Assembly: GCA_028279375.1 (NCBI GenBank)
Contig: JANQNW010000019.1
Location: forward strand, 62,001-126,000
Direction of reading: 5' to 3'
Length of the DNA stretch: 64,000 nt
Origin: Phycisphaerales bacterium
GTDB taxonomy: Bacteria > Planctomycetota > Phycisphaerae > Phycisphaerales > UBA1924
In this document: positions 14,413-23,413 of the stretch, in pieces
Numbering within the stretch: the first letter of the stretch is position 1
Layout of the letters: each line of letters starts with the position of its first letter
The notes under the pieces: generated by a model
Database searches by the model: none
The model's input: only the letters and a program-made list of their open reading frames with translations
What the model was told of the DNA's origin: nothing
Translations under genes and position numbers: made by a program

Positions 14413-15738
14413 CTATTCCGAGGCAAGCAGGTTGATCGCGCTGCCCGCAAGAGCCGTCAGCGTGAGATGATCCAGCGCCGCCTCCGCGTCGTTGACATTG
14501 AGGCTCAACGCGAACATCGCACCGTCACGACGGATCAGCATCCAGTTCATGCTCAGCACGCCCGGCTCGGCGCCGCCGACGTACGCGGCGTTCGGCCAGC
14601 GATAGGAGTTCAGCTTCAGACCCGAACTCGACGTCAGGATGTTCGCCACGCGCCGAAGCTCCGGTGATGACGCCTTCGACGTCAGATCAACCAGCGCACG
14701 GCTCATGTCGCGCGCGGAGGCGAACCAGCCGATGGACTCGATCATGCGCGGCGAGCGCCAGTTGAGCAGCATCTGAAAGTTCGGCTTCACGCCATCGAGC
14801 TCGCGCTCAAGCATCGCGCGACGCTGCTGCTCATCGGCGTTCGCATATTGGAATCCGATCTCCTGATTCGTCGCCAGCTTCAGCTTGAATGCCTCGCCTG
14901 CGAGCAGGAATGGCTGGTTGAGCGCCGCGTGGTCCGTCACACGCTCCATGTACGCCTCGATTGCGCCGCGGCCAACCAGATCGGAAACGTGATCGGCGGC
15001 GACGTTGTCAGACGTCGCGATCATGCGCTGCGCAAGATCGGCAAGCACCCAGGTCTCGCCCTCGCGCGAGTTCCCCTGGCGCTGCTCTTCAACAACGATG
15101 AGATCGCCACGAATCTGAATGCGATCGAGCCAGTCGATCTCGCCCGTCTGCACGGCGTCCGTCAGCGCGCCAAGCCGGAAGATGTGAGCCGCAGAGCCGA
15201 TGGCTCGCGCATCATTCGCTCCGACTTCGAGCACGGGGCCGATGTCGCTGAGATTCTCGACGCGATAGACGCCGAATGAAACGTCAGTCTCGAGCACCGT
15301 CAATCGCTCTTCGAGATCTTCCCATGTCGAGACGCCCGGCGCGCCAAGTTCCGGCGCCGGCGCCACACCAATGGCGTCGATCAGCGACGCGTCGTCGGCG
15401 CCCGCCCGGACGGTCAGGCGCCAGCGCGAGCCGAACTCTCTTGGCGCGAGCACGGCTGACACGAGCTCGTCGCTCTCGACGCGAAACGCCTCGATCTCGA
15501 ATCCGCCGCTGGTCTCGCGCAGATCCGTCGCGATCTGGGCGAGGCCTCCGTCATCCAGGCGCTCGAGAAACTGAGCCGTCAGTCGGTCGTGGGCGTCTTC
15601 GGCGACGCCCTCATTGATCTGCGCAACAAACCAGCGCAGGTGCGCTTCAGGTGTCGCGGCGTCACCGGCGCGCGCCTGCAGCGCCAGCGCGCAGCAGACA
15701 ACGACGAACGCTGTCTGAATGGATCGTTTCAGTCCCAT
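14413..15738 (-). CDS. Exported beta-lactamase-fold serine hydrolase-like protein, catalytic Lys replaced
   Basis: A 441-aa protein with a signal peptide (MGLKRSIQTAFVVVCCALAL, cleavage probably near QARAGDA). A nuclease-type-2-like or DUF3887-like N-terminal segment (30-130) precedes a class A beta-lactamase-like domain. There, GSAAHIFRLGAL (181-192) occupies the place of the SxxK motif and TSDNVAADH (242-250) matches the SDN motif. In SxxK enzymes the Lys activates the Ser; here it is His185, so lactamase or peptidase activity is doubtful. A KTG-like motif is not obvious (AYVGGAEPG is in that region). Start chosen at ATG 15738 because the signal peptide begins there. It follows the EF-G-like gene by 46 bases on the same strand. 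Confidence 0.65.
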   Translation of the reverse strand: MGLKRSIQTAFVVVCCALALQARAGDAATPEAHLRWFVAQINEGVAEDAHDRLTAQFLERLDDGGLAQIATDLRETSGGFEIEAFRVESDELVSAVLAPREFGSRWRLTVRAGADDASLIDAIGVAPAPELGAPGVSTWEDLEERLTVLETDVSFGVYRVENLSDIGPVLEVGANDARAIGSAAHIFRLGALTDAVQTGEIDWLDRIQIRGDLIVVEEQRQGNSREGETWVLADLAQRMIATSDNVAADHVSDLVGRGAIEAYMERVTDHAALNQPFLLAGEAFKLKLATNQEIGFQYANADEQQRRAMLERELDGVKPNFQMLLNWRSPRMIESIGWFASARDMSRALVDLTSKASSPELRRVANILTSSSGLKLNSYRWPNAAYVGGAEPGVLSMNWMLIRRDGAMFALSLNVNDAEAALDHLTLTALAGSAINLLASE

Positions 15739-15784
15739 GCTGCCTGTCGATACGCCCCAAAGGGGGCGGGGTTCGCCCGAGGGG

Positions 15785-17839
15785 TCAGTCTTCCTCATCC
15801 TGGGGCTTGAACGACGCGACGATCTCGGCCTGCACATTCGGAGGCGTCTGCTCGTCATGGCTGTAGTCCATGGTGAAGGAGCCGGCGCCGGCGGTCAGGC
15901 TCTTGAGCTGGCTCGAATACGCGAGCGTCTCCGAGAGTGGAACGACTGCTGAGATCGAGCAGAGATCGCCGGGAAGCATGTCCGTGCCCTGCACGCGGCC
16001 GCGCTTGCCCGCGATGTCGCTCGTCAGATCGCCGAGGTACTCAGAAGGCGCCGTGACCTCCATCTCGACGAAGGGCTCGAGAAGGACAGGCTTGGCCTTT
16101 TGCACCGCATCGATGAACGCGCGCTTGCCGGCCGTGACGAAGGCGACCTCCTTCGAGTCAACCGGATGATGCTTGCCGTCATAGACGGCGACGCGCACGC
16201 CGGACATCGGATAGCCGGCGACCGCGCCATCGGAGAGCACGGATCGCACGCCCTTCTCGATCGCGGGCATGAACTGCTTGGGCACCGAGCCTCCGAACGT
16301 GTCATCGACGAACTCGAAGCCATCTTCGTGATCTGCAGGAAGCGGCTCGACGCGCAGGAAGACCTCGCCGAACTGACCGGCGCCGCCGGACTGCTTCTTG
16401 TGACGGTGATGACCTTCGGCCGTCGCGCTGATCGTCTCCTTGTAGGCGACGCGCGGCGGCTCCATCTCGACTTCGACGCCGTATCGACCCTTGAGCTTTT
16501 CGAGGATCACGCGCATGTGCAGTTCGCCCAGCGCCCGGGCGACGGTCTGCTTCGTCGCGGCGACGCGTTCCACGATGAAGGTCGCGTCTTCGTCCGTGAG
16601 CTTGCTGATGGCTCCACCGAGTTTGGTCTCGTCGCCGCGGCTCTTGGGCGTGATCGCCTGGCCGTACATCGGCTTCGGAACCGGCAGGGGCAACAGGTGC
16701 ACGCCATCGGAGTCGTGGGACGCGTGCAGCATGTCGCCCATATGCATCTCTTCGATCTTGGTGACGGCGCCGATGTCGCCGGCGATCACCGCATCGGTCT
16801 CATGATGCTCCTTGCCCATCACGTTCTGGATATGGCCAAGGCGAATCTGCTTCTTCTCGTCATTGCGAAGCACCTGCGAGTTGGCGCTGAGCGTTCCCTG
16901 ATGCACGCGGAAGAACGCGAGCTTCCCGACGAATGGATCGCTCGAGATCTTGAAGACATGGGCGCACATGTCGCCCGACGCGTCGCCCGACATCGTGACG
17001 ACTTCAGCGTCGTCGCCTGAGCCCTTCCGGAAGGGTCTCGGATTGCCCTCGAGCGGATTCGGACACTGATGCGTGATCAGGTGCAGGAGCTCCTTGATGC
17101 CGACCTCATTGCGCGCGGACGTGAAACAAACCGGCGTGAGATGCCCCTCACGCAGCGCCTGCTCGAAGGCGGCGTGGAGCTTCTCGCCCGTCGGGCCCTC
17201 GCCCGTCTCGAGATACGCCTCCATCAGGGCGTCGTCGACTTCCACGATCTGCTCGACGATCTCGGTGTGAGCATCGGCGACGGAGGAAAAGTCCGTGTCG
17301 CCCTCGGCGTGTTCGAGCACATCGGCGACGCCTGAGGCGCCTCCGGTCGGCAGATTAATCGGCAGGCACGTCTTCCCGAAGGAGCTCTTCAGGTCCTCGA
17401 CGAGCTGCTCGAGATTGACCTCGTCATGATCGATCTTGTTGACGACGATGACGCGCGGCAGGTTGCGCTCTTCGGCGACCTTCATCATGCGCCTCGTCAC
17501 GGTCTGAATGCCCTTGGTCGCATCAATGACCACGGCGACCGTTTCGACCGCCGGCAGCGCCGTGACAGACTGGCCCAGGAAGTCCGGGTAGCCCGGCGTG
17601 TCGAGGATGTTGATGCGCTTGCCGTCGTAGTTGAACTGGGCGAGCGCGCTGGAGAGGCTGTGGCCGTGCTCCTTTTCCTCGGACTCAAAGTCACAGACGG
17701 TGTTGCCATCTTCGACCGAGCCGATGCGACCGATGACGCCGGCTTCGTGGAGCAGATGCTCGACGAGCGTGGTCTTGCCGGAACCACCATGTCCGACGAA
17801 GGCGAGGTTGCGAATGTCTGAAGTCGTGTAGCTGGGCAT
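15785..17839 (-). CDS. Elongation factor G-like GTPase (EF-G paralogue)
   Basis: A 684-aa translational GTPase with full EF-G layout: GTP-binding domain, domain II, then III-V ending in the EF-G C-terminal fold. The P-loop is GHGGSGKT (16-23), not the AHIDAGKT/GHIDHGKT of canonical EF-G or EF-Tu. G3 is DTPGYPDF and G4 is NKID. This P-loop and length match the EF-G2-like paralogue group of several phyla, whose function is poorly known; it is unlikely to be the main fusA, which normally sits with rpsL, rpsG and tuf. The start at 17839 opens the G domain; the frame extends to 17995 but that part is arginine-rich and unlike the family. Confidence 0.85.
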   Translation of the reverse strand: MPSYTTSDIRNLAFVGHGGSGKTTLVEHLLHEAGVIGRIGSVEDGNTVCDFESEEKEHGHSLSSALAQFNYDGKRINILDTPGYPDFLGQSVTALPAVETVAVVIDATKGIQTVTRRMMKVAEERNLPRVIVVNKIDHDEVNLEQLVEDLKSSFGKTCLPINLPTGGASGVADVLEHAEGDTDFSSVADAHTEIVEQIVEVDDALMEAYLETGEGPTGEKLHAAFEQALREGHLTPVCFTSARNEVGIKELLHLITHQCPNPLEGNPRPFRKGSGDDAEVVTMSGDASGDMCAHVFKISSDPFVGKLAFFRVHQGTLSANSQVLRNDEKKQIRLGHIQNVMGKEHHETDAVIAGDIGAVTKIEEMHMGDMLHASHDSDGVHLLPLPVPKPMYGQAITPKSRGDETKLGGAISKLTDEDATFIVERVAATKQTVARALGELHMRVILEKLKGRYGVEVEMEPPRVAYKETISATAEGHHRHKKQSGGAGQFGEVFLRVEPLPADHEDGFEFVDDTFGGSVPKQFMPAIEKGVRSVLSDGAVAGYPMSGVRVAVYDGKHHPVDSKEVAFVTAGKRAFIDAVQKAKPVLLEPFVEMEVTAPSEYLGDLTSDIAGKRGRVQGTDMLPGDLCSISAVVPLSETLAYSSQLKSLTAGAGSFTMDYSHDEQTPPNVQAEIVASFKPQDEED

Positions 17840-18098
17840 CGCTGGAGCGTCTCCCGGGCCTGTTGGCCTTGAAAGGGTCCATATGCGTCGTTCGTCCGGA
17901 TCGCGGCGCTCCAGCGACGGGCGCCGGCCCGTTGGACGAACGTTGTCAAAGTGTGCGCCGAGGCTCACTGCGACCGACGAGATGGCGTCCCCCACCGACC
18001 GCCGGTCGCGTCGCCAAGTGTAAGGACTCCGCGCACGTCTGTGAACGACCCGCCCTCGGGGATCGGCCCCCCGCCGGACCGCCTGCTAGGCTGGCCGC

Positions 18099-19112
18099 AT
18101 GGCCGCATCCCGGAAGAAATCCAGCAGGAAATCGGGGCCGTCGAGGCCGACGACGGCGATGCGGATTGTCGTCTTGCACGGCGCAGAGCCCTTCTTCCGC
18201 TCCCTGCACACCACCCGCCTTCGAGAGCAGCTTGCGGAGGAGCATGGCGAAATCGAGACCGTCCGGTTCGATGGTGAATCCTGCAGCGCGGCCGAGGTCC
18301 TCGATGAGTGCCGCAGCTGGAGCCTCCTCCAGCAACACAAGCTCGTCCTCGTCGACGCCGCGGATCAGATCGTCAAGGAGGCGAACCGAAAGCTCTTCGA
18401 GCGCTATGCCGAGGCCCCGAGTGAGGACGCGACGCTCGTCCTCCGGTCCGACACCTGGCGCAAGGGCAAGCTCGACAAGCTGATCGACACCTGCGGTGGC
18501 GGGATCATCAAGTGTGACCACCCCACGAGCGCCGAGGCCACGAAATGGGCGATCAACCGCTGCCGGAGCGAATGGGACGCGGAAATCGAGGCTGACGCCG
18601 CCCGCCTGCTGATTGATCGCCTCGGCGTCGATATGGGCCGGATCGACACCGAACTCTCGAAGCTCGCATCAGCGATCTCCGAGGGGGCATCGATCTCGCT
18701 CGCACTCGTCCGAGACATGGTCGGCATGTCGCGCGAGGAGGAAGTCTGGGCGATCCAATCGCGACTGCTCACCGGCGATCCGGAGATCGCCCTCCGGTCC
18801 CTCAATGAGACGCTGGATGTCTCAAGGCAGCCGGAAGTGCTTGTCTCATATGCAGTTATCGATCTTGCACGGAAGCTGCACACGGCGGCCAGCCTGATTC
18901 AGGGCGGGATGCAGCCGTTCAACGCTGCTCGCGAGGCGAAGATCTGGGGGCCGGCGCAGCAGCCGATACTGGCCCTCGCTTCCCGCGCTGCGCCGGCGAA
19001 GTTCGCGGCCCTGCTCGACGACGCCGTCGAGGCGGATGCCCGAATGAAGAGCGGCCGGACGTCGCCGCGCCGATCTCTTGAGGCGCTGGCCCTTCGATTC
19101 GCAAGCCTCTAG
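18099..19112 (+). CDS. holA: DNA polymerase III delta subunit
   Basis: A 337-aa HolA protein: after a basic N-terminal tail, MRIVVLHGAEPFF begins the AAA+-like fold, with SWSLLQQHKLVLVDAAD, TLVLRSDTWRKGKLDKLI and IDTELSKLA motifs typical of delta. A C-terminal collar domain with ARKLHTAASLIQGG follows. Delta opens the beta sliding clamp as part of the clamp loader and lacks ATPase activity. Start at ATG 18099; an internal Met at 18159 (MRIVVLHG) is the alternative. It opens a plus-strand run continuing through a lipoprotein, pyrB and gmk. Confidence 0.85.
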   Translation: MAASRKKSSRKSGPSRPTTAMRIVVLHGAEPFFRSLHTTRLREQLAEEHGEIETVRFDGESCSAAEVLDECRSWSLLQQHKLVLVDAADQIVKEANRKLFERYAEAPSEDATLVLRSDTWRKGKLDKLIDTCGGGIIKCDHPTSAEATKWAINRCRSEWDAEIEADAARLLIDRLGVDMGRIDTELSKLASAISEGASISLALVRDMVGMSREEEVWAIQSRLLTGDPEIALRSLNETLDVSRQPEVLVSYAVIDLARKLHTAASLIQGGMQPFNAAREAKIWGPAQQPILALASRAAPAKFAALLDDAVEADARMKSGRTSPRRSLEALALRFASL

Positions 19113-19212
19113 GCCATGCGGGTCGATTGATTCGTTCGCGGATGCCTCGGATCGACGGGCGCATCGCGCGATGTGGTTCTTTCCGCGGGTTCACCCGCAA
19201 GGCGCTTGCCCC

Positions 19213-20409
19213 ATGGTCCGTCGTCCGACACGTGTCGTCCATCTCTCGCATCCGCTCCCCGCGCTCATCGTGGGCGCCCTGCTGGTGGGATGCGCCTCCA
19301 GTCCTCCGCCCGCCGAGCCGCGCGTGAACGCCGGGCTCGACAGCTTCTCGGGAGAAGGCCAGGTGACCACGGGACAGGGGGGCGTCGATCCTTCGCTGCG
19401 TCCCAGTTCTCAGGTCGATCTCGCATCGATCTTCGAGGAGAACGCGCAGGTCCTGCCTTCGCTTTCGAGCGGCGATCTCGACGAAGGACGCGAGAGCGAG
19501 ATGGTGGGGGAGCCGTCGCGGACGGAAACGAACATCGCGAGCGTCATCGAGGCGCCGCCATCGCGACCTGGTGAGAGCGCCAGCGAAACGGCTATGGCCG
19601 GCGAGACCGTCGAACCGGAGTTGAAGCCATCATCGACACCCGCAATCCAGAGCCCCGGCGCGACGAGCCGCTATGAGCGTGTCGTCGCCGAGCTTTCATC
19701 GATCCTCGGCCGGTTCACGGACACGTCGGACAATCCACTCGAGGCTGCGGCGCGACTGAGCGTCGTCGAAGCCCTCGAACCGGGTTCGACGCGCCAAGCG
19801 CGCGATGTGCATGCCCTCTCGCCGCGAGAGATCGACATTCTCGAGTCCTGGCGCAACATGCATACGCGCCTCGGTGAAGGCCTCAGCTCCGACCCCGCCG
19901 AGGCGATCGATGAGTTGACGTTCGCCGTCAGCGAGGCGGCCAGACGTATGAACGCCTGGACGCCCCTGGATGTCACGAAGGTCGCTCTGTGCACCAAGGT
20001 CAGCGGTTACGGCGTCTACAACGAGCTTCCCACGAAGCGCCTCCTTGCCGGACGTGTGCATCCGCTGATCATCTACGTGGAAATCGAGAACTTCACGACA
20101 TCGGTCTCGTCGGGCCCTGATGGACAGACCGGCTTTCAGGTCGAACTCGAGGAGGAGCTTCAGCTCTTTCACGAGGCCGACGGCGTGCTCGCGTGGCGCC
20201 AGCCGGTCGAGCGGATCAATGACTTCTCACGTAATCGCAGGCGTGATTTCTTCCTGGCGCAGCTCATCGAGCTTCCCGCCGAACTCACCGTGGGCGCGTA
20301 TCGATTGAAGGTGCGCGTGACGGATCGCGCTACGGACGCGGTCTCCGAGGCGATCATCCCAATCGAGATCGTCGCCGACGCGGCCCTGGTGCGGGCGCCC
20401 GAGGACTGA
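19213..20409 (+). CDS. Predicted lipoprotein of unknown function
   Basis: A 398-aa protein. Start taken at ATG 19213, which gives a basic N terminus (VRRPTRVVH), a hydrophobic run and a lipobox LLVGC at about residues 23-27. An earlier Met at 19171 is possible. Residues 30-160 are acidic and low in complexity, probably a flexible tether. The C-terminal 150 residues look folded (VALCTKVSGYGVYNELP, HPLIIYVEIENFT, a strand-rich segment ending YRLKVRVTDRATD) and read like an immunoglobulin-like or planctomycete-specific domain I cannot name. It follows holA by 100 bases and precedes pyrB by 29. Confidence 0.65.
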   Translation: MVRRPTRVVHLSHPLPALIVGALLVGCASSPPPAEPRVNAGLDSFSGEGQVTTGQGGVDPSLRPSSQVDLASIFEENAQVLPSLSSGDLDEGRESEMVGEPSRTETNIASVIEAPPSRPGESASETAMAGETVEPELKPSSTPAIQSPGATSRYERVVAELSSILGRFTDTSDNPLEAAARLSVVEALEPGSTRQARDVHALSPREIDILESWRNMHTRLGEGLSSDPAEAIDELTFAVSEAARRMNAWTPLDVTKVALCTKVSGYGVYNELPTKRLLAGRVHPLIIYVEIENFTTSVSSGPDGQTGFQVELEEELQLFHEADGVLAWRQPVERINDFSRNRRRDFFLAQLIELPAELTVGAYRLKVRVTDRATDAVSEAIIPIEIVADAALVRAPED

Positions 20410-20438
20410 CCCCGACGGATGGCTACTATGGCGTCGGC

Positions 20439-21404
20439 ATGGCTGACGCCACATCCCACCAGTCGACTGAAACACGCTTCTCGCGGCGCAGCCTGATTGC
20501 GCTCGCCGATCTGTCGTCAGATGAGATCCGATCGCTTCTCTCGTCTGCGCGAGACATGGTCGATGCGGCGGCGTGGCCCGGCGCCGCGCGAACCGATCTC
20601 GCCGGCCATTCGGTCGGCACGCTCTTCTTTGAAGACTCAACGCGCACGCGCTCGAGCTTCACGCTCGCGGCCCAGCGCATGGGCGCGCACGTCGTCGATT
20701 GCTCCGGCGCAGGCACAAGCGTGAGCAAGGGCGAGACGATCGTCGACACAGCGCTGACGATCGAGTCTATGGGCGTAAGCGCGCTGGTCGTCCGGTGCAC
20801 GCCGGAAGATGGCGTACGCGCCGTGGCGGACGCCGTGCAGTGCGCCGTCATCAGCGCCGGCGCCGGGGCGGGCGAACATCCCACGCAGGGACTTCTCGAT
20901 TGCCTCACGATTGCTCGGGAGTTCGACCGGGACGACGCCTTCGATTTCTCCGGCCTTCGCCTGCTGATCGTGGGTGATCTCGCACACTCACGCGTCGCTG
21001 GCAGCGCCGTTGTCGGCTTCACCAAACTCGGCGGCGAGGTCATCTGCTGCTGTCCGGAAGAGATGACGCCGGGGCCGCCTATGGCGTCGTCGCTGACCAT
21101 CGAGCGCGACCTCGATCGCGTGATCCAGGACGTGGACATCGTGATGATGCTCCGTATCCAGATGGAGCGCGGCGCCGACCCTGGGTCGATGAACGCCTAC
21201 ACAAAGGCCTACCAGCTCGACGCCCGGCGCGCTGCGCTGATGCGCGACGACGCCATCGTCATGCACCCGGGGCCGATGAACCGGGAGGTCGAGATCGCCT
21301 CGGAGGTCGCCGATGGTCCGCGCAGCCGGATCTGGACGCAGGTTCGATTGGGCGTCCCGGTCCGTATGGCGGCGCTTCTGCATTGCATTCAGTCGACAAC
21401 CTGA
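20439..21404 (+). CDS. pyrB: Aspartate carbamoyltransferase catalytic subunit
   Basis: A 321-aa enzyme of de novo pyrimidine synthesis joining carbamoyl phosphate and aspartate. FFEDSTRTRSSF is the carbamoyl-phosphate loop, EHPTQGLLD the HPTQ motif, and MMLRIQMERG the aspartate-site RxQ motif. HPGPMNREVEI near the end is also typical. All recognised active-site motifs are present. No pyrC or pyrI lies beside it; the next gene is gmk, so nucleotide synthesis is the only shared theme. Confidence 0.93.
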   Translation: MADATSHQSTETRFSRRSLIALADLSSDEIRSLLSSARDMVDAAAWPGAARTDLAGHSVGTLFFEDSTRTRSSFTLAAQRMGAHVVDCSGAGTSVSKGETIVDTALTIESMGVSALVVRCTPEDGVRAVADAVQCAVISAGAGAGEHPTQGLLDCLTIAREFDRDDAFDFSGLRLLIVGDLAHSRVAGSAVVGFTKLGGEVICCCPEEMTPGPPMASSLTIERDLDRVIQDVDIVMMLRIQMERGADPGSMNAYTKAYQLDARRAALMRDDAIVMHPGPMNREVEIASEVADGPRSRIWTQVRLGVPVRMAALLHCIQSTT

Positions 21405-21447
21405 CGACAGCCCACGCCGGGGACGCATATTGCGTATGCTTCGCGCG

Positions 21448-22083
21448 ATGAGTCAGGAGAGATCTGTGCAATCTGAATCGGGGGGCGCGGGCATGCTCGT
21501 CGTGATTTCGGGCCCGTCCGGCGTCGGCAAGACCACGATCGTGCGCTCCGTTGTCGATCGGCTTCCGGACGCGACACTCTCAGTCAGCGCCACGACCCGC
21601 ACCAAGACGGGCCAGGACCAGGAGGGCGTCGACTACTTCTTCCTCTCCGAGGATGAGTTCATGAAGTGGGTCGACGAGGGGCGCCTGCTCGAGCACGCGA
21701 ACTACGCCGGGAACTGGTACGGCACGCCGAAAGCGCCTGTCGATGAGTTGCTGGACGATCATCGCATCGTCATCCTCGAGATCGACGTCCAGGGCGGACT
21801 GCTGGTGAAAGAGCGAGAGCCTGACGCGCTGAGCCTCTTCATCCTGCCGCCGACCGAGGAGACGCTGCTCGAACGCCTCAAGGGTCGCGGCCGCGATGAC
21901 GAGCAGGTGATTCAGAAGCGATTCAGCGAAGCGAAGCGTGAGATCCAGGTCGCGACGGAGAGCGGCGCCTATGACCACTCGATCGTCAATGACGACCTTG
22001 AAGGCGCCATCGACAAGGCCTGCAAGCTCATTCTCGACGAGCGCGCCCGCCGCTCCGGGACTGTCAACGCCAGCGGCGCCTGA
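21448..22083 (+). CDS. gmk: Guanylate kinase
   Basis: A 211-aa guanylate kinase phosphorylating GMP to GDP. The P-loop is SGPSGVGKTT, followed by SVSATTRTKTGQDQEGVDYFF (the GMP-binding segment) and YGTPKAPVDE, and the lid region RLKGRGRDD. Three starts are possible (21436, 21448 and 21494); 21448 is a compromise because none has a clear ribosome-binding site, although GGGG lies before the Met at 21494, which starts right at the enzyme core. It runs 12 bases before the zinc protein. Confidence 0.92.
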   Translation: MSQERSVQSESGGAGMLVVISGPSGVGKTTIVRSVVDRLPDATLSVSATTRTKTGQDQEGVDYFFLSEDEFMKWVDEGRLLEHANYAGNWYGTPKAPVDELLDDHRIVILEIDVQGGLLVKEREPDALSLFILPPTEETLLERLKGRGRDDEQVIQKRFSEAKREIQVATESGAYDHSIVNDDLEGAIDKACKLILDERARRSGTVNASGA

Positions 22084-22095
22084 CGCGAGCGCGCC

Positions 22096-22443
22096 ATGCA
22101 CGATCCGAAGGCGACCGGCAACGATTTCTTCAAGTGCGACTTCTGCATGAAGCCATGGTCTGAAGGTCTCCCCATGGTGGAGGGGCATCAGGGCAGCCTG
22201 ATCTGCGCGCACTGCCTGAGCGTGGCGTATACGGCGCTTGCGCTGAATAACGAGAACAGCGCGCCGGCGGGCTATACGTGCAGCATGTGCCTGGAGCAGC
22301 GCGACGATCCCGCATGGGTGAGCCCCATCCGCGCCGAAGGCGTCATATGCAAGCGGTGCGCACGCCAGGCTGCGACCGGGCTGCAGAAAGACCCTGATTC
22401 GAATTGGCAGAAGCCGGTTCGGACGCCGGTGGACGAGGCCTAG
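22096..22443 (+). CDS. Small protein with two C4 zinc-binding modules (ClpX zinc-finger-like)
   Basis: A 115-aa protein with four CxxC knuckles: CDFC, CAHC, CSMC and CKRC. The pairing (CDFC with CAHC, CSMC with CKRC) suggests two C4 zinc modules like the N-terminal zinc-binding domain of ClpX, where it mediates dimerisation and substrate or adaptor binding. No ATPase domain follows. It may be an adaptor or a protein-interaction module; the function is unknown. Its end overlaps the convergent YggS gene by 4 bases. Confidence 0.7.
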   Translation: MHDPKATGNDFFKCDFCMKPWSEGLPMVEGHQGSLICAHCLSVAYTALALNNENSAPAGYTCSMCLEQRDDPAWVSPIRAEGVICKRCARQAATGLQKDPDSNWQKPVRTPVDEA

Positions 22444-23228
22444 TCCTCGTCGTCAGCCGTGAGACGCTCTCCGAAGATCGCGGTCCCCACGCGCACGAGG
22501 TTCGAACCGTACTCGATCGCGAGTTCGTAGTCGCTGCTCATGCCCATCGAGAGGATGTTGAATTCGCTCCCCCCGATGTCTCGCTTACGCATGTCGTCGA
22601 AGCACTCGCGACAGCGCTCGAACGTGATCCGGATCTGATCAGCGTCCTCCGTGAGCGGCGCCATCGTCATGAGGCCGCGCAGACGAACATTCACCATCGT
22701 GTCGATCTGATCGCCGACATGCAGGGCCGCCGGCGTTGCGATGCCCTGCTTCGAGGCCTCACCCGAACAGTTGACCTGCAGCAGCACATCCACCGGATCA
22801 TCGCGGCGCAGCGCCACAGACTGCACTTCCTCGGCGAGGCGCATCGAATCAACGCTATGAATCAGGCGCGCGTGCTCGACTGCTTTCTTGACTTTGTTCC
22901 GCTGCAGGCGACCGATCATGTGCCAGCGCACCGACTCCGGAACGTTGCCCGTGTCCTCGTCGTGCTCCTTGGCGGCATGCGGCGCGGTGCGCAGTCGCTC
23001 GATGTACTCCTCCGCCATCGCGGAGCGCTGAATCAGCTGCTGAACGCGGCTCTCACCGAAATCCTGGTGACCCAGGCGCATGAGCGTGCGGATCTCATCG
23101 GGCTCGGCGTACTTCGTCACGGCGACGAGCAGCACCTCCGACGCGGGTCGTCCCGATCGCTCGGCCGCGGCCGCGATTCGATCCGACACTTCCGTGAACC
23201 GATCCTTCAGCGTCGTCAGTGCAGTCAT
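22440..23228 (-). CDS. yggS: YggS/PROSC family pyridoxal-phosphate homeostasis protein
   Basis: A 262-aa PLP-binding TIM-barrel protein. Family motifs: LLVAVTKYAEPDEI with the PLP lysine, DFGESRVQQL, WHMIGRLQRNKVK, VLLQVNCSGEASKQG, LSMGMSSDYELAI and VRVGTAIFGER. The family controls free PLP and has no known catalytic activity. Slightly longer than usual because of an insert around EHDEDTGNVPESV. It is transcribed against the upstream plus-strand genes. Confidence 0.92.
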   Translation of the reverse strand: MTALTTLKDRFTEVSDRIAAAAERSGRPASEVLLVAVTKYAEPDEIRTLMRLGHQDFGESRVQQLIQRSAMAEEYIERLRTAPHAAKEHDEDTGNVPESVRWHMIGRLQRNKVKKAVEHARLIHSVDSMRLAEEVQSVALRRDDPVDVLLQVNCSGEASKQGIATPAALHVGDQIDTMVNVRLRGLMTMAPLTEDADQIRITFERCRECFDDMRKRDIGGSEFNILSMGMSSDYELAIEYGSNLVRVGTAIFGERLTADDED

Positions 23229-23413
23229 GGATCCTCCGTGACTTCATGACCGGGCTTCACTGTCCCGGTGGACTCTCTCGTGTCAGAATACGCCATCAGC
23301 CTGCTCAGGGCCACGTTTCCGCGCTCTGCGCCGGCGTGCGACGATCGTCAGTGAGTATGCTCTGCGAAAGCGTCGCGCCAGAATTCACGACCGAGCCACC
23401 GGAGGAGCTCCCC

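Noticed and set aside
16100-17020. Long plus-strand frame (306 codons) opposite the EF-G-like gene
   Set aside because: It mirrors a well-supported gene on the other strand and has no known motif; such shadows are common with this codon usage.
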